Notes under the pieces: generated by a model
The model's database searches: none
What the model was told of the DNA's origin: nothing
Seen by the model: only the letters and a program-made list of their open reading frames with translations
Origin: Desulfurococcales archaeon
GTDB taxonomy: Archaea; Thermoproteota; Thermoprotei_A; Sulfolobales; Desulfurococcaceae
NCBI GenBank assembly: GCA_027022365.1
Contig: JALVYU010000007.1
Coordinates: forward strand, 124,001-188,000
DNA: 64,000 nt
Reading direction: 5' to 3'
Position numbers and translations under genes: made by a program
Part shown: one piece after another, positions 9,919-19,635 of the stretch
Position numbering within the stretch: the first letter of the stretch is position 1
How the letters are laid out: the number at the start of each line of letters is the position of its first letter

Positions 9919-10704
9919 TTGAGGCTAGAGATCATAGAGAAACCGAGCCTAGAAAAAGCATTATCATGTATCAAGAAAGCGTTAAACAGCAGGGACTATC
10001 TGGTAGTCTTTGGAGAATGCTACGTAGAGTACGAGGGCAGGGGCTCGTCAAGGCTGACCAGCGGTGAACGAATGCTAATAGTTAAGCAAGATGGAGCGGT
10101 CCTCCTACACAGACCGGAGGGTTATTCTCCGGTCAATTGGCAGCCCTCAACCTCAAGTATTGAAGTAAGGCTTCTGCATGACGGCAAACTATTAATAACG
10201 GCCATTAGGTCTAGGCCACGCGAAATACTGAGAATATACTTCACGAACATCGAAGCAGTGATAAAGGGGCGCCTTAACGATAATGGAGAATTCGTTATGT
10301 ACCTCAGCGAAGCCGAGATCAGGGACATAATCTATGATAACCCAGAAATACTTGAGAAAGGCCTCCGAATAGTGGAGAAGGAGAAACCCATAGATATAGG
10401 CTATATCGACCTATTTGGATACGATATTAATGGAAACCCCGTAATCATAGAGCTAAAAAGAGTGCCCGCCTCCAAGGAGGCGGTGAGACAACTCTATAAT
10501 TATATTGTTCAATACAAGAAAAAGTATGGTATTAGACCGAGAGGCATACTTGTTGCACCGACATTCTATAAGTCGGCAATAGACGTTGCTGAAAAAATGG
10601 GTATTGAGTGGAAAGAGATCAATATACAAAAGCTGTGGCGTACGAAGAAAAAGAGCCGCGAGAAGGAGATGAGCACGCTTGACCGGTTCCTTAAGCGTCG
10701 ATGA
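9919..10704 (+). CDS. nucS: Mismatch/flap endonuclease NucS (EndoMS)
   Basis: 261 residues. The N-terminal half is the beta-sandwich DNA-binding/dimerisation region. The C-terminal nuclease core shows DIIYDNPEILEKGL, the Asp in GYIDLFGYD and the E-x-K of VIIELKRVPASKEAVRQL, matching the RecB-like active site of NucS/EndoMS (formerly DUF91). The enzyme cuts both strands at mismatches and serves noncanonical mismatch repair. A basic C-terminal tail may hold a PCNA-binding motif (STLDRFLK). The TTG at 9919 is preferred over the TTG at 9901 because of the upstream GGTG. It overlaps the next gene by 26 bp. Confidence 0.92.
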   Translation: MRLEIIEKPSLEKALSCIKKALNSRDYLVVFGECYVEYEGRGSSRLTSGERMLIVKQDGAVLLHRPEGYSPVNWQPSTSSIEVRLLHDGKLLITAIRSRPREILRIYFTNIEAVIKGRLNDNGEFVMYLSEAEIRDIIYDNPEILEKGLRIVEKEKPIDIGYIDLFGYDINGNPVIIELKRVPASKEAVRQLYNYIVQYKKKYGIRPRGILVAPTFYKSAIDVAEKMGIEWKEINIQKLWRTKKKSREKEMSTLDRFLKRR

Positions 10705-11305
10705 ACTATACAATATAACGTCACGTTCTTATGACACGCTTTATCGGGATGAGCAATACCGAAAGTATAGAACTATCTTTAAGATACTCGGCCAAAATAG
10801 TCTCAACATTGTTGCCGATATAGGATGCGGGACAGGCCTCTTAATAGATTATCTAAAGGAAAATAACATACGTTTTAATGAATACGTGTGTATGGATATT
10901 AGTGAAGGCATGATACGGGGAGCACGGGATAAACACAGCGATAACCCCAGGATAGTCTTCATATTAGCAGATGCTGAACAAATGCCTTTCCGAGACACGG
11001 TTTTCTCCGAGATCTTTATGATAACTGTCTGGAATAACATCGATAATAAGAAAGAAACATTAAAGGAAATATTCAGGATTATGGCTGGGGAGGGATCGGC
11101 TGTTGTAACCATCCTTAAAAAAGCCAAGGATATAACTCCCGACATGATAGATGAAAAATTCAAAGCAATAGCGGAAGATATTGATATCATATATGTTTAT
11201 AATAAAAAGGAGTCAATCAGACAATTCTTAAATACACCTAACTATATCATGGTAAAGCAGACCGGGAAAACCACTGAAGAGGATGAACCCCATGGTAGCC
11301 GCTAG
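10679..11305 (+). CDS. Class I SAM-dependent methyltransferase, substrate unknown
   Basis: 208 residues. Motif I is DIGCGTG (residues 47-53), with [12 protein letters not shown] as the acidic motif II region, [12 protein letters not shown] as motif III and VWNNIDNKK as the motif IV region. It looks like a small-molecule (methyltransferase 11-like) enzyme, but the substrate cannot be read from sequence. The only sensible start is the TTG at 10679, inside the end of nucS, with GGAG about 12 nt upstream. The stop overlaps the LSm gene, indicating co-transcription of nucS, this gene and LSm. Confidence 0.8.
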   Translation: MTGSLSVDELYNITSRSYDTLYRDEQYRKYRTIFKILGQNSLNIVADIGCGTGLLIDYLKENNIRFNEYVCMDISEGMIRGARDKHSDNPRIVFILADAEQMPFRDTVFSEIFMITVWNNIDNKKETLKEIFRIMAGEGSAVVTILKKAKDITPDMIDEKFKAIAEDIDIIYVYNKKESIRQFLNTPNYIMVKQTGKTTEEDEPHGSR

Positions 11306-11570
11306 AACCACTAGACCCTCAACGCCGCTCAAATACCTTAGGAGCGCTGTGAACCAGACCGTACTAATCAAGCTGAAGGACGGCTATGAATATATAGGCA
11401 CACTAGAGCTCGTAGACCACACTATGAACGTTGTGCTAAGCGATTGTGAGGAGTACGATGATCAGGGCAACAAGGTCGCCCGTTATGGAAAAGTTCTGAT
11501 TCGTGGTAGCCACATATTATTTGTAAGCATAAACTATGGACAGGTAGCACCCGAAATAGCTCTGGGCTAG
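11292..11570 (+). CDS. Sm-like (LSm) archaeal RNA-binding protein
   Basis: 92 residues. Sm1 is in [31 protein letters not shown] and Sm2 in [13 protein letters not shown], the IRG-containing signature of archaeal Sm proteins that form hexa- or heptameric rings on U-rich RNA. A short disordered N-terminus precedes the fold. The ATG at 11292 is preferred over 11283 because GAGG lies 9 nt upstream. It lies downstream of nucS and the methyltransferase and upstream of the CBS cluster. Confidence 0.93.
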   Translation: MVAARTTRPSTPLKYLRSAVNQTVLIKLKDGYEYIGTLELVDHTMNVVLSDCEEYDDQGNKVARYGKVLIRGSHILFVSINYGQVAPEIALG

Positions 11571-11580
11571 GTGTCAAGCT

Positions 11581-12009
11581 TTGGCCTACACGTTAAGAGC
11601 CCAAGACATAATGGTTCCCGAGCTAAGATACGTGGACAAGAACACGACGATTAAAGAGGCTGCTCAACGCATCATAAACGAGGGAATAGGTTCTCTCATC
11701 GTAACGGACCAGGGAAGCCCTGTCGGGATCGTTACGAAGAGAGACATAATTTGGGCGGTACTTTTCGAGAAGAGAGACGCCGAGAAAGAAACAGTTGATA
11801 AGATAATGTCCTCTCCACTGATAACAGTTAATGCCGATGATGAAATAGAAGTAATATTAGAGACTATGCTTAGGAATAACCTGACACATTTACCTGTGAG
11901 GATGGGGAATAAATTAGTCGGTATTATAACAGATAATGATCTGGTAATGCTCCTACGTGATCTCCTCGATATTGTCAAAAAGAAACTATCATCAGAAGAA
12001 GAGAAATAA
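11581..12009 (+). CDS. CBS-pair protein
   Basis: 142 residues made of two tandem CBS motifs (VDKNTTIKEAAQRI to GIVTKRD, and TVNADDEIEVILETM to GIITDNDLVML), forming one Bateman module without a catalytic domain. Such stand-alone modules usually bind adenine nucleotides and act as regulatory subunits. It has a TTG start with AGGTG upstream, 10 bp after LSm. It is the first of three consecutive CBS-only genes. Confidence 0.9.
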   Translation: MAYTLRAQDIMVPELRYVDKNTTIKEAAQRIINEGIGSLIVTDQGSPVGIVTKRDIIWAVLFEKRDAEKETVDKIMSSPLITVNADDEIEVILETMLRNNLTHLPVRMGNKLVGIITDNDLVMLLRDLLDIVKKKLSSEEEK

Positions 12010-12132
12010 TCGTTTTATATAATTTGACAATGTAACATGTTGTATCGCAGGACTTGAATTATTGGTAACTGTTTGTTCTTAGGATAACTAGTTAATCCTC
12101 TATAGACAAAGTATTAACCTAGAGGTGAGAGC

Positions 12133-13083
12133 TTGTCCAGGAGAGGATTAGGGCCGTCAAGGGGGGTACCCCGTAGACCTGAGAGACACAGATGGCTTCG
12201 AAGCGATGGAAAACCGAACTTTGAAGACCGGATATACAAGACCACCGAGGAAATGGAGATATTAGCCAAGAGACCCGTAGAGACAATATCTCCGCAGTCA
12301 CCGATCCTTGAAGCAGTCGAGAAGATGTCTAAGGGCTACAGAAGCCTCGTAGTAGAACAATCTGGATATCTTCGAGGTTTGCTCCTTCTATCACACATAA
12401 TCAACTACTTAGGAGGCGGCGATTATTACAACATAGTTAAGGAGAGATACAACTACAACATATACCAAGCGCTTAACAAAGAGAAAGTCGAAACACTTAT
12501 GATAAAAGACCCTATAGTGGCCTACATCGATGAAAAAATTCCGGATGTGCTGGAGAAAATGGTTCTTAATGAAGTAGGTATTATACCAGTCGTGCTCAGG
12601 GACGGTAAAGTATACGGTATCATAACGGAGCACGACTTACTAAAGTACTTCATAAGCGGGGTCAAAATAGGCGTCACGGTGTCCGATGTAATGTCGTCCC
12701 CCGTCATAACGATAGAGTCCGGCTCGCCATTAATAGATGCGATGAAGAAAATGATCAAGTACGGCTTCAGACGTATCCCCGTCGTGGGAGGCAACGTCGT
12801 CCTAGGCATAATCACAGCCATGGATGTAGTAAAGTACTTTGGAACCCATGAGGCATTCAAGCATGCTCCCTCCGGCAACATTGAGGAAGCCCTATCGATA
12901 CCTGTTGATGACCTAATGGTCAGAGAACTAGTGACGGCCAGACCAGACGAGGATCTGGGCGATGTTGCCCAGAGAATGGCTGAGAGGAATGTGGGCTCGG
13001 CCCTCGTGGTTAACGATAAAATGGAGCTCATAGGCATAATAACAGAGCGGGACATACTCTACGCTGTAACGGCTAAACACTAG
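12133..13083 (+). CDS. Four-CBS-domain protein
   Basis: 316 residues. A basic, proline- and arginine-rich N-terminus of about 30 residues precedes four CBS motifs (about 38-95, 115-175, 180-240 and 252-316), each with the GIIT-x-x-D ending in most copies. The basic tail is unusual for CBS proteins and could contact nucleic acid. The TTG start has GAGGTGAG 4 nt upstream. A 123-bp gap with TATA-like TTTATATAA near 12014 suggests its own promoter. No catalytic domain is present, so a nucleotide-sensing role is inferred. Confidence 0.9.
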   Translation: MSRRGLGPSRGVPRRPERHRWLRSDGKPNFEDRIYKTTEEMEILAKRPVETISPQSPILEAVEKMSKGYRSLVVEQSGYLRGLLLLSHIINYLGGGDYYNIVKERYNYNIYQALNKEKVETLMIKDPIVAYIDEKIPDVLEKMVLNEVGIIPVVLRDGKVYGIITEHDLLKYFISGVKIGVTVSDVMSSPVITIESGSPLIDAMKKMIKYGFRRIPVVGGNVVLGIITAMDVVKYFGTHEAFKHAPSGNIEEALSIPVDDLMVRELVTARPDEDLGDVAQRMAERNVGSALVVNDKMELIGIITERDILYAVTAKH

Positions 13084-13103
13084 TTTAGCCGGGTGGTTCA
13101 TCT

Positions 13104-13946
13104 ATGGCGAGAGTAGTTAATGATCTAATACGAGAAGACGTACCACGCATAGATAAGAACGACACACTCTATCACGCTTTTAAACTAATCGAGAAAAGCG
13201 GCATCGACAAAGTCATTGTACTAGAGAACAGGATTATAACGCCCGGCAAAGAGGTGAAAACGCTTGCCGGTATTATGACCAGTAGGGACATTGTACTCAA
13301 GCTGGCAACCCAGAGGCTAAGCAGAACTACGCCTGGTAGACTACATGTTGCGAGCTTTATGAACTCGCCAGCCATAACAATCGGGCCAGATAAATCCGTT
13401 TTGGAGGCCGCGAACCTTATGATTAGCAAGAAAATCGGTATCCTACCCGTCGTGAGCGGAGGAAATGTCGTTGGCGCCATACTAAAAACAGATATAGCCA
13501 GGCTACTCGAGCAAGACGATACAGAGGTAAGAACAATAATGGACGCATCACCAGTACTTGCTAGAACAACTGATAGGGTAGTGAAGGTCAGGCAGGACAT
13601 GCTAGCCACAGACACCAGCTTTGTACCAGTCCTTGACGAGAACGATGAACTAGTGGGATACGTAACGATATATGATCTAGCATACGCCTTCATGAAATTT
13701 GAAGACATTGTTCCCTCGAAATACAAGAAAGAGAGAATAACACACCTCATCATCGAAGATATTATGAGGTTCCGGCCGCCAAAACTTAGACTAACCGACA
13801 CGGTATCACAGGCTGTTGCAGAAATAATGAAGAAGGATAGCAGAGGAGCCGTAGTCATAGACGAGATTGGTAAAGTTGCTGGTGTTGTCACGATCGACAT
13901 ACTGCTGAAACACTTGGTAACTAATAAACAAGAGCTCCTGAGCTGA
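13104..13946 (+). CDS. Four-CBS-domain protein
   Basis: 280 residues that are essentially four CBS motifs back to back, the first beginning VNDLIREDVPRIDKNDTLYHAF and the last ending GVVTIDILLKHL. It starts with ATG 20 bp after the previous CBS gene and is probably co-transcribed with it. It is divergent enough from the preceding gene not to be a recent duplicate. Its function is presumably ligand sensing; the partner protein is not evident in the neighbourhood. Confidence 0.9.
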   Translation: MARVVNDLIREDVPRIDKNDTLYHAFKLIEKSGIDKVIVLENRIITPGKEVKTLAGIMTSRDIVLKLATQRLSRTTPGRLHVASFMNSPAITIGPDKSVLEAANLMISKKIGILPVVSGGNVVGAILKTDIARLLEQDDTEVRTIMDASPVLARTTDRVVKVRQDMLATDTSFVPVLDENDELVGYVTIYDLAYAFMKFEDIVPSKYKKERITHLIIEDIMRFRPPKLRLTDTVSQAVAEIMKKDSRGAVVIDEIGKVAGVVTIDILLKHLVTNKQELLS

Positions 13947-13997
13947 TCAGACTCGAATGCTTCTTTTCTAATAAACATATAGCTCCGAGGTAATATT

Positions 13998-14522
13998 TTG
14001 GAAGAAGTTAGATTCATCGTCGATTCTATGCTTGGGAACGTTGCGCGATGGCTACGCATGCTAGGCTATGACACCTTATATAACAGAGCATACAAGGACT
14101 GGAAAATACTGTATCTCGCCGAGAAAGAAAATAGGATAATAATCACTAGGGACAGAGGGCTTCATCACCGTGCCGTTAATAGGGGCCTACGGAGCCTGTA
14201 CCTCTATATGGATGATATGGCTGAAAGACTAGCATATATTGCGTACCATACAGGCATTAGGCTCTACATTGATCTAGACAAATCCCGGTGCCCAGTATGC
14301 AATGGTGAGCTAAAGAAAGTGAACAAGGAAGCCGTCAAAGGCCGTGTCCCTAAGAAGGTCTATGAACTACATTATGATTTCTGGGAATGCACCAGGTGTG
14401 GGAAAATATATTGGGTTGGCGGGCACTGGAAAGGAATAGAGGAAACACTGAAGAAAGCCCGGCAGGTTCTTGAGAAAATGAAAACTGGTGGAGTTTCCTG
14501 TTTCATGGAGGGAATAATATGA
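13998..14522 (+). CDS. Mut7-C (DUF82) PIN-like nuclease domain protein with zinc ribbon
   Basis: 174 residues. The N-terminal PIN-like part ([20 protein letters not shown], then IIITRDRGL) has the acidic residues of the Mut7-C family (COG1656). A zinc ribbon follows, built from CPVC near residue 97 and CTRC near residue 131. Family members are predicted RNases; the substrate is unknown. The TTG start lies behind GAGGT. It overlaps the AMMECR1 gene by 4 bp. Confidence 0.85.
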   Translation: MEEVRFIVDSMLGNVARWLRMLGYDTLYNRAYKDWKILYLAEKENRIIITRDRGLHHRAVNRGLRSLYLYMDDMAERLAYIAYHTGIRLYIDLDKSRCPVCNGELKKVNKEAVKGRVPKKVYELHYDFWECTRCGKIYWVGGHWKGIEETLKKARQVLEKMKTGGVSCFMEGII

Positions 14523-15202
14523 CCTCCCCCGTACACCCACGTGAGCTAAGCCTCGAAGAAGGGATATACGCGGTAAAGCTCGCGAGAAGAGCGATTAGAG
14601 AGAAGCTCGTCAACAACAGAGTAATAACTCTACCTCCTGATGCGCCATTAATTTTCAAGAGGCCCGGAATGGTATTTACAACAATAGAAACTTATCACGG
14701 AGAAAACATGACGGAGCTTCGGGGATGTATAGGTTTCTTAGCGCCTATATATTCGCTAGGCGAAGCCATCATTAGATCGGCTATTGAGGCCGCTATTAAT
14801 GATCCTCGTTTCCCTCCGATGACGAGTGAAGAATTAGACCATGTAGTTATAGAGGTCACGGTATTATCTGAGCCTCTTCCCTTCGACGTCGAGGATCGGA
14901 GGGAACTTCCTAAACACATAATTATCGGTAAACATGGTCTTGTGGTGGAAAAAGCGTGGTTTAGAGGTACGCTCCTCCCTATGGTTCCGGTGGAGTATTG
15001 CTGGGACGAGGAAACCTTCCTTGCTGAGACATGCATAAAGGCGGGATTAGAACCTGATTGCTGGCTGGACAACTCGACAAGGGTGTATTATTACGAAGGA
15101 AGAGCTTTCAAGGAGCTAAGACCTGGTGGTGAAATTATTGAGAGAGATTTAAACCGCGAATATATAGAGCTATGTAAGAAGAACTCAAATACTGGACGAT
15201 AA
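14519..15202 (+). CDS. AMMECR1-domain protein
   Basis: 227 residues matching the AMMECR1/TIGR00296 family. The hallmark LRGCIGF is present in [20 protein letters not shown], followed by [15 protein letters not shown] and [15 protein letters not shown]. The biochemical role is unresolved; related proteins in other organisms are linked to MEMO-like and radical SAM partners. It is coupled to the Mut7-C gene by an ATGA overlap. Its 3' end overlaps the convergent hypothetical gene by 18 bp. Confidence 0.92.
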   Translation: MTSPVHPRELSLEEGIYAVKLARRAIREKLVNNRVITLPPDAPLIFKRPGMVFTTIETYHGENMTELRGCIGFLAPIYSLGEAIIRSAIEAAINDPRFPPMTSEELDHVVIEVTVLSEPLPFDVEDRRELPKHIIIGKHGLVVEKAWFRGTLLPMVPVEYCWDEETFLAETCIKAGLEPDCWLDNSTRVYYYEGRAFKELRPGGEIIERDLNREYIELCKKNSNTGR

Positions 15203-15961
15203 TAAGCAGACCGAGCCCTTATGGAGAATCCTATATTTTATGCCCGATAATTTTTCAAGTAGTACTCTTATGAACTCGCAATAAGTATCGCTTGGACAAC
15301 CACATGTTATCTCAACGAATTGGGTACCCTTGTCGTACCATTTCCTGATAACTTTGCCAAGCCCAAGAACCGTTATTGTATCGATCAGTAGATCTCTGTC
15401 CTTAACATCCATTCCTAGGCGATTCTTGATTAAATCGACAAGTGAATCAATAATAGCCCCTGCATAATCCGAGTCTATTCTGCATAACGTCTTGAGAGGA
15501 ATTAATGACATAGTCTCTCTACCTATCTCTATAGGAAAAAGCCAGGGATTTACGATGTAACCGCGGCTCGAGGGTTCGGCGGCTTTGAGTACATCGATGT
15601 ATAGAAGATCGTTGAGAGACACAAGTTTATCTGTTAAAGCCCATATACTATCTTTGTTTTTAGACGACAAAATGCATGTGAGGTAAGGGCTTGATTTAAA
15701 ACGTATGTAACAATCGATTAATCTTGTATTTTCAGTATCATTTATCATCTGTATTGCATTGAGTAGAGTCTCGATCTTTCCTACTAAGCGAATGCAGAAT
15801 AAATTTTCATTACTCATTAGTAAGGGCGATGGTTTTTCAAAATATGTTGGCTTGTAAACTGTTTTTCCAGGAACACCTCTAAGCCTTCTCTCCAAAAGTA
15901 GTGATTCAACATAGTCCTTAAAACGATGAGTAAATATGCCCTCTTCACCCATACTGGGCAC
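15185..15961 (-). CDS. Hypothetical protein, unknown function
   Basis: 258 residues, soluble, with no recognised motif. The central part (about 50-115) alternates beta and helix in an ACT-like manner and contains [15 protein letters not shown] and [17 protein letters not shown], suggesting a small-molecule-binding or DNA-regulatory protein. This is only an impression from the pattern. A C-terminal [14 protein letters not shown] holds clustered cysteines. It starts at ATG 15961 and is divergent from nadE. Confidence 0.6.
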   Translation of the reverse strand: MPSMGEEGIFTHRFKDYVESLLLERRLRGVPGKTVYKPTYFEKPSPLLMSNENLFCIRLVGKIETLLNAIQMINDTENTRLIDCYIRFKSSPYLTCILSSKNKDSIWALTDKLVSLNDLLYIDVLKAAEPSSRGYIVNPWLFPIEIGRETMSLIPLKTLCRIDSDYAGAIIDSLVDLIKNRLGMDVKDRDLLIDTITVLGLGKVIRKWYDKGTQFVEITCGCPSDTYCEFIRVLLEKLSGIKYRILHKGSVCLLSSSI

Positions 15962-16093
15962 CTTGTCTCAGTATTTATAGTTATGACATAGGTTATGCTT
16001 AAGTATAATTTTTGTTTCTTAATGTGCAGAGGCTATTATAATCTGTTCACCTCATATTATCACCATGATACTATATACTGGGGTGTGTCTGAA

Positions 16094-16921
16094 TTGAAGC
16101 TCTCAATCAATGCATTGCTTACTTTTCCCGTAGAGAGAACAATCACCGAGATCGCCGAATTCATACGAAGATATGTTGAAGCCGCTGGTGCTGACGGTGC
16201 GGTTGTTGGTGTTAGTGGAGGCATAGACTCCTCAGTGGCTTTGGCATTAGCGGTCAAAGCTCTTGGAAAAGAGCATGTGACCGCTCTAATTCTTCCCGAT
16301 AGAAGGGCAACACCCAATCAAGACGTGGACGATGCACTGACTCTGGTGAAGCTTTTCGATGTAGGATATCATTTGATCTATATTGATGATATCGTTGATG
16401 CATTCTCCAAAATACCGTTCTTCGACCCCGACAACAATATAGCTACTGGAAATCTTAGAGCAAGAGTGAGAATGAATATTCTTTACTATTTTGCTAATAG
16501 ATTCAATAATCTCGTTTTGGGAACGGGTGATAGGAGCGAGATATTGATCGGTTATTTCACCAAGTATGGAGACGGCGCTGTAGATCTATTACCCCTCGCG
16601 TGTCTATACAAGACCCAAGTTAGACATATAGCGCAATGGTTGGGCGTGCTTGAGCGCATAATAAAGAAGCCTAGTAGCCCGAGACTCTGGCCTGGCCATC
16701 TAGCCGAAAAAGAACTTGGCATGAAATATGAGGATATAGACCTAATTCTCTATGGATTATTCGATCTAGGATTAACAGAGGAACAATTATCGGAACTTGC
16801 AGGTATACGTCTAGAACTTATTGAACGTGTGATAACTCTTCATAGGAGGAGTAGACATAAGCGTGGATTCCCGCCATATCCTAGGTTAACTTGGATCAGG
16901 GAACCATTGAAGGAGCTCTGA
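16094..16921 (+). CDS. nadE: NAD synthetase, ammonia-dependent type
   Basis: 275 residues. The enzyme amidates deamido-NAD with ATP to give NAD. The PP-loop SGGIDSS is at about residues 42-48, followed by NLRARVRMNILYYFAN, LGTGDRSEILIGYFTKYGDG and the C-terminal HRRSRHKRGFPP, all typical of NadE. No glutaminase domain is present, so ammonia is presumably the amine donor. The frame is open 33 codons upstream, but the TTG at 16094 has GGGTG at the right distance and gives the normal length. Confidence 0.95.
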   Translation: MKLSINALLTFPVERTITEIAEFIRRYVEAAGADGAVVGVSGGIDSSVALALAVKALGKEHVTALILPDRRATPNQDVDDALTLVKLFDVGYHLIYIDDIVDAFSKIPFFDPDNNIATGNLRARVRMNILYYFANRFNNLVLGTGDRSEILIGYFTKYGDGAVDLLPLACLYKTQVRHIAQWLGVLERIIKKPSSPRLWPGHLAEKELGMKYEDIDLILYGLFDLGLTEEQLSELAGIRLELIERVITLHRRSRHKRGFPPYPRLTWIREPLKEL

Positions 16922-16954
16922 TGTGCCAAAGTTTTTCATAACTACAAATCACAA

Positions 16955-17497
16955 CTACAAACTGGTTATTTTGATTTTCATAGTATTCTTATCCTGGAAG
17001 ATATCTAGATTTGCTCTCTCGACATACACCCATACTGCGGGAAAAGGCCATGTAATAAGGTTTATAATTGATTTTACATTTACTGTTATTACCGCCCTTT
17101 CTGATCTTATGTTTAAGTTATCATCTATGAATATTTGTACACCATCCTTATCTCCCCATATTCTCAATTTTAAGGGAATTAATACGGCTTTTACCCTGTC
17201 TTTTTCCTTATTTATTTTCTTGAAAGTATCGTTGATTATCTTCTCATCTACAAAATTCTTATCATAGACTACTATGGTTCCGTTCTCTTCACGTATTACT
17301 GGTAACTTGTCGAACCAGGCATTTAGACCTAAACTATCACGGTAGATCTCTATAAGCGCCCTGTCACAGCCCCTTAGGTATGCATGACTAGTGTGATAAT
17401 CACGCCCAGCTACGCTAATTCTCCCTTTCTCAACCCTTACGTTTATACTGGCTTCCTCGATTTTCTTCGGTAGGAATTTCTTTTTCACTCTTGCCAC
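16955..17497 (-). CDS. Hypothetical protein, unknown function
   Basis: 180 residues, basic N-terminus (MARVKKKFLPKK), predominantly beta-strand with a helix near DEKIINDTFKKINKEKDRV. No family is recognised. It is convergent with nadE (33 bp apart) and divergent from the phosphoesterase. Codon use resembles its neighbours. It is probably a real lineage-specific gene, because the frame is open throughout while the opposite strand carries only short ORFs. Confidence 0.6.
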   Translation of the reverse strand: MARVKKKFLPKKIEEASINVRVEKGRISVAGRDYHTSHAYLRGCDRALIEIYRDSLGLNAWFDKLPVIREENGTIVVYDKNFVDEKIINDTFKKINKEKDRVKAVLIPLKLRIWGDKDGVQIFIDDNLNIRSERAVITVNVKSIINLITWPFPAVWVYVERANLDIFQDKNTMKIKITSL

Positions 17498-17562
17498 CCC
17501 GAATAGATTTGTAGTCTAGCCTTAATACTCTATTCTACATTTCACTAGATAAGGGGAGCACT

Positions 17563-18225
17563 ATGAGAATTTTAGCACTAACCGATATACATGGCAGGAT
17601 TTCTAAGACTAAAAAGATTCTTGCCTCCGTTAGAGAAGTAGATATAGTAATAGTGGCTGGAGACATAACTCATTTTGAGCCATGGGAAAAAGCCGTTGAA
17701 ATACTCGAGATACTACGGGAGTCTTCTAATGCTACAGTACTTTTTGTACCTGGTAATTGCGACGATCCAGAGCTTCTAAATTATGAGGACAAAGATAATG
17801 TGATTATAAACATTCACGGCAAATCCTATGGCTTAAACAACTATATTGTGTTCGGTATAGGTGGAAGTAACCCGACACCCTTCGGTACACCTATCGAGTT
17901 CCCTGAGGAAAAAATCTCGGAAATACTCGACAAGTTTGAAGAAGATACAAGCGGACGTAGCATCATTATGGTCACCCATGCACCGATCCATGGTATCAAT
18001 GATAAAATTATGGATGTACACGTTGGCTCAAAAGCACTCCGTGATTTTTTAGAAAAGCATTCAGATAAGATAAGCCTGTGGATTACTGGTCATCTACACG
18101 AATACAGGTATGCTACAAACTATAATGGTACGATCATAATTAACCCGGGGCCTGCTATGCATGGATATTATGGATTAATCGAAGTAAGCCGTGAACGAGT
18201 AAAAGCATATCTAGGCAGTATATGA
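17563..18225 (+). CDS. Calcineurin-like metallophosphoesterase
   Basis: 220 residues with the complete metallophosphoesterase signature: D8 and H10 in LTDIHG, GDIT near residue 33, GNCDD near 60, VTHAPIH near 140 and GHLHE near 170. This corresponds to two-metal phosphodiesterases of the YfcE/MJ0936 type. The substrate is unknown. It starts with ATG preceded by GGGGAG. It is a single gene between two minus-strand units. Confidence 0.88.
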   Translation: MRILALTDIHGRISKTKKILASVREVDIVIVAGDITHFEPWEKAVEILEILRESSNATVLFVPGNCDDPELLNYEDKDNVIINIHGKSYGLNNYIVFGIGGSNPTPFGTPIEFPEEKISEILDKFEEDTSGRSIIMVTHAPIHGINDKIMDVHVGSKALRDFLEKHSDKISLWITGHLHEYRYATNYNGTIIINPGPAMHGYYGLIEVSRERVKAYLGSI

Positions 18226-18238
18226 GTAACAATTTGTT

Positions 18239-19024
18239 TTAACCAAAGAGCTCTGGATAATCATTTATGAATGAATACAGATCCTTGGCTACATATGTCG
18301 GCATATAAGGCGATGATTCAAGATCCTCCGGCTTCGAAGTGCCTGTCAGCACTAACAACGTATCCACACCAGCACGGTTGCCCAGGGCAATATCCGTGTC
18401 CAGCCTATCACCTATAACTAGGACTTCTTCTTTGTTTGTAGATTTAATCGCGAGATCGAGTATCCAAGTGTTTGGTTTGCCAGCGTTAAAATCCGGTTTT
18501 CTACCAGTAGCTCTTACTATCATCTCAACTATTGACCCGGCACCAGGATCAACCCCATCTTCCACGGGTAGTGTCGAGTCAGTGTTTGCAACAACAAATA
18601 CTGCTCCTCCGCTAATCATTCTTGAGGCTACTCTAACTTTACTATACGTCACGTGCCTATCAAGACCCACGATGACGTAATTGGCTATCATATCCTGTGA
18701 AACAGGGATCAATTCGTTGACTACTGCTTCATAATAAAGACCTGCTTCGCCTATGATGAACACGAACCTGCCACCTTGTTCGCTTATCCATCTGGTTGCT
18801 GCATAGGCGGAAGTAATAACGTCGTCTATACTGGCTTGCAGACCTAGTTTTCTAAGAATTTCCACGTATTCTGGCCGCGACTTGGTTGCGTTATTCGTTA
18901 GATACTTTACCTTAACGCCTCTGGCGATCAGTTGATTCAACGCCATTATGTTCTGTTTTAATGGTTTACCCCCTCTCCATACTACTCCATCGAGATCAGT
19001 TACGATAAGTCTATATTTTCTCAT
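18239..19024 (-). CDS. HAD-IIA (NagD-like) phosphatase
   Basis: 261 residues. The nucleophile motif is DLDG (D10, D12), followed by YLTNNATKSR (motif II), NAGKPNTWI (motif III lysine) and VIGDRLDTDIALGNRAG (motif IV). These fit the NagD/4-nitrophenylphosphatase group of HAD hydrolases, often annotated as phosphoglycolate phosphatase. The true substrate cannot be decided. The start overlaps the stop of the upstream small gene (ATGA). Confidence 0.9.
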   Translation of the reverse strand: MRKYRLIVTDLDGVVWRGGKPLKQNIMALNQLIARGVKVKYLTNNATKSRPEYVEILRKLGLQASIDDVITSAYAATRWISEQGGRFVFIIGEAGLYYEAVVNELIPVSQDMIANYVIVGLDRHVTYSKVRVASRMISGGAVFVVANTDSTLPVEDGVDPGAGSIVEMIVRATGRKPDFNAGKPNTWILDLAIKSTNKEEVLVIGDRLDTDIALGNRAGVDTLLVLTGTSKPEDLESSPYMPTYVAKDLYSFINDYPELFG

Positions 19025-19302
19025 AGAATGTTCGCCTCTATTTTCATGAGAATCTTCTTCGCTAGGACTTCAGTGTTTTCTCCAAAAGCGTATAGTCCTC
19101 TCGGATCATATTCGAGCATTCTACACTCCATTGCCGGCACTTTATCTGCTTTCATGATCTTCGCATAGGGTGCTTTACCTGTCAGGGAAATACATAAAAC
19201 ATAGTCTTCGCCGGCATACCGTGCTATGCACATAATGTATTTGCCCTGGTCCTCGCACAAGATTTTGTCAAAATATTTTGATAAAACAGTCCTGATACTC
19301 AT
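19021..19302 (-). CDS. Small conserved-looking hypothetical protein
   Basis: 93 residues with two cysteines in the first half and a mixed alpha/beta composition. I do not recognise it. The ATG at 19302 follows GAGTGAT. It is translationally coupled to the HAD phosphatase and lies 26 bp downstream of the DUF5622-like gene, so the three probably form one operon. Confidence 0.6.
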   Translation of the reverse strand: MSIRTVLSKYFDKILCEDQGKYIMCIARYAGEDYVLCISLTGKAPYAKIMKADKVPAMECRMLEYDPRGLYAFGENTEVLAKKILMKIEANIL

Positions 19303-19328
19303 AAGGATCACTCGTAGTTAGAAAAACA

Positions 19329-19568
19329 TCAGGCAAGATAGAGTTTCTTCCTCACTTCATCAGGTACGTCGTCTTCTCTCAAGATATAGTGTGATAGTGG
19401 AGCTTCCTTTGTTTTAGGTCCGACGACCACATATCTCGTCGGATCGTTTATATCGAACGATTCCTCTTTCTTACCCTTCTTTTTGAGCCTTATGTTCAGT
19501 ACTCTTACCTTGACATACCATCCATCCTTCCTCTGTATGTAGATATATTTGCCGTGTTTACCGCCCAT
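19329..19568 (-). CDS. Small crenarchaeal protein, possibly DUF5622
   Basis: 79 residues, strongly basic N-terminal half with KYIYIQRKDGWYVKVRV, then PTRYVVVG and a C-terminal helix. The layout resembles the short crenarchaeal DUF5622 proteins, from memory only. The ATG at 19568 has GGGTGAT 7 nt upstream. The compact basic beta-rich fold hints at a nucleic-acid or ribosome contact, which is inference. Confidence 0.65.
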   Translation of the reverse strand: MGGKHGKYIYIQRKDGWYVKVRVLNIRLKKKGKKEESFDINDPTRYVVVGPKTKEAPLSHYILREDDVPDEVRKKLYLA

Positions 19569-19635
19569 TAATAATCACCCATTCTTTCTGATTGGAGAAA
19601 AAGTGTTCATAGGCGAATATAAGGATTTATTTCCT

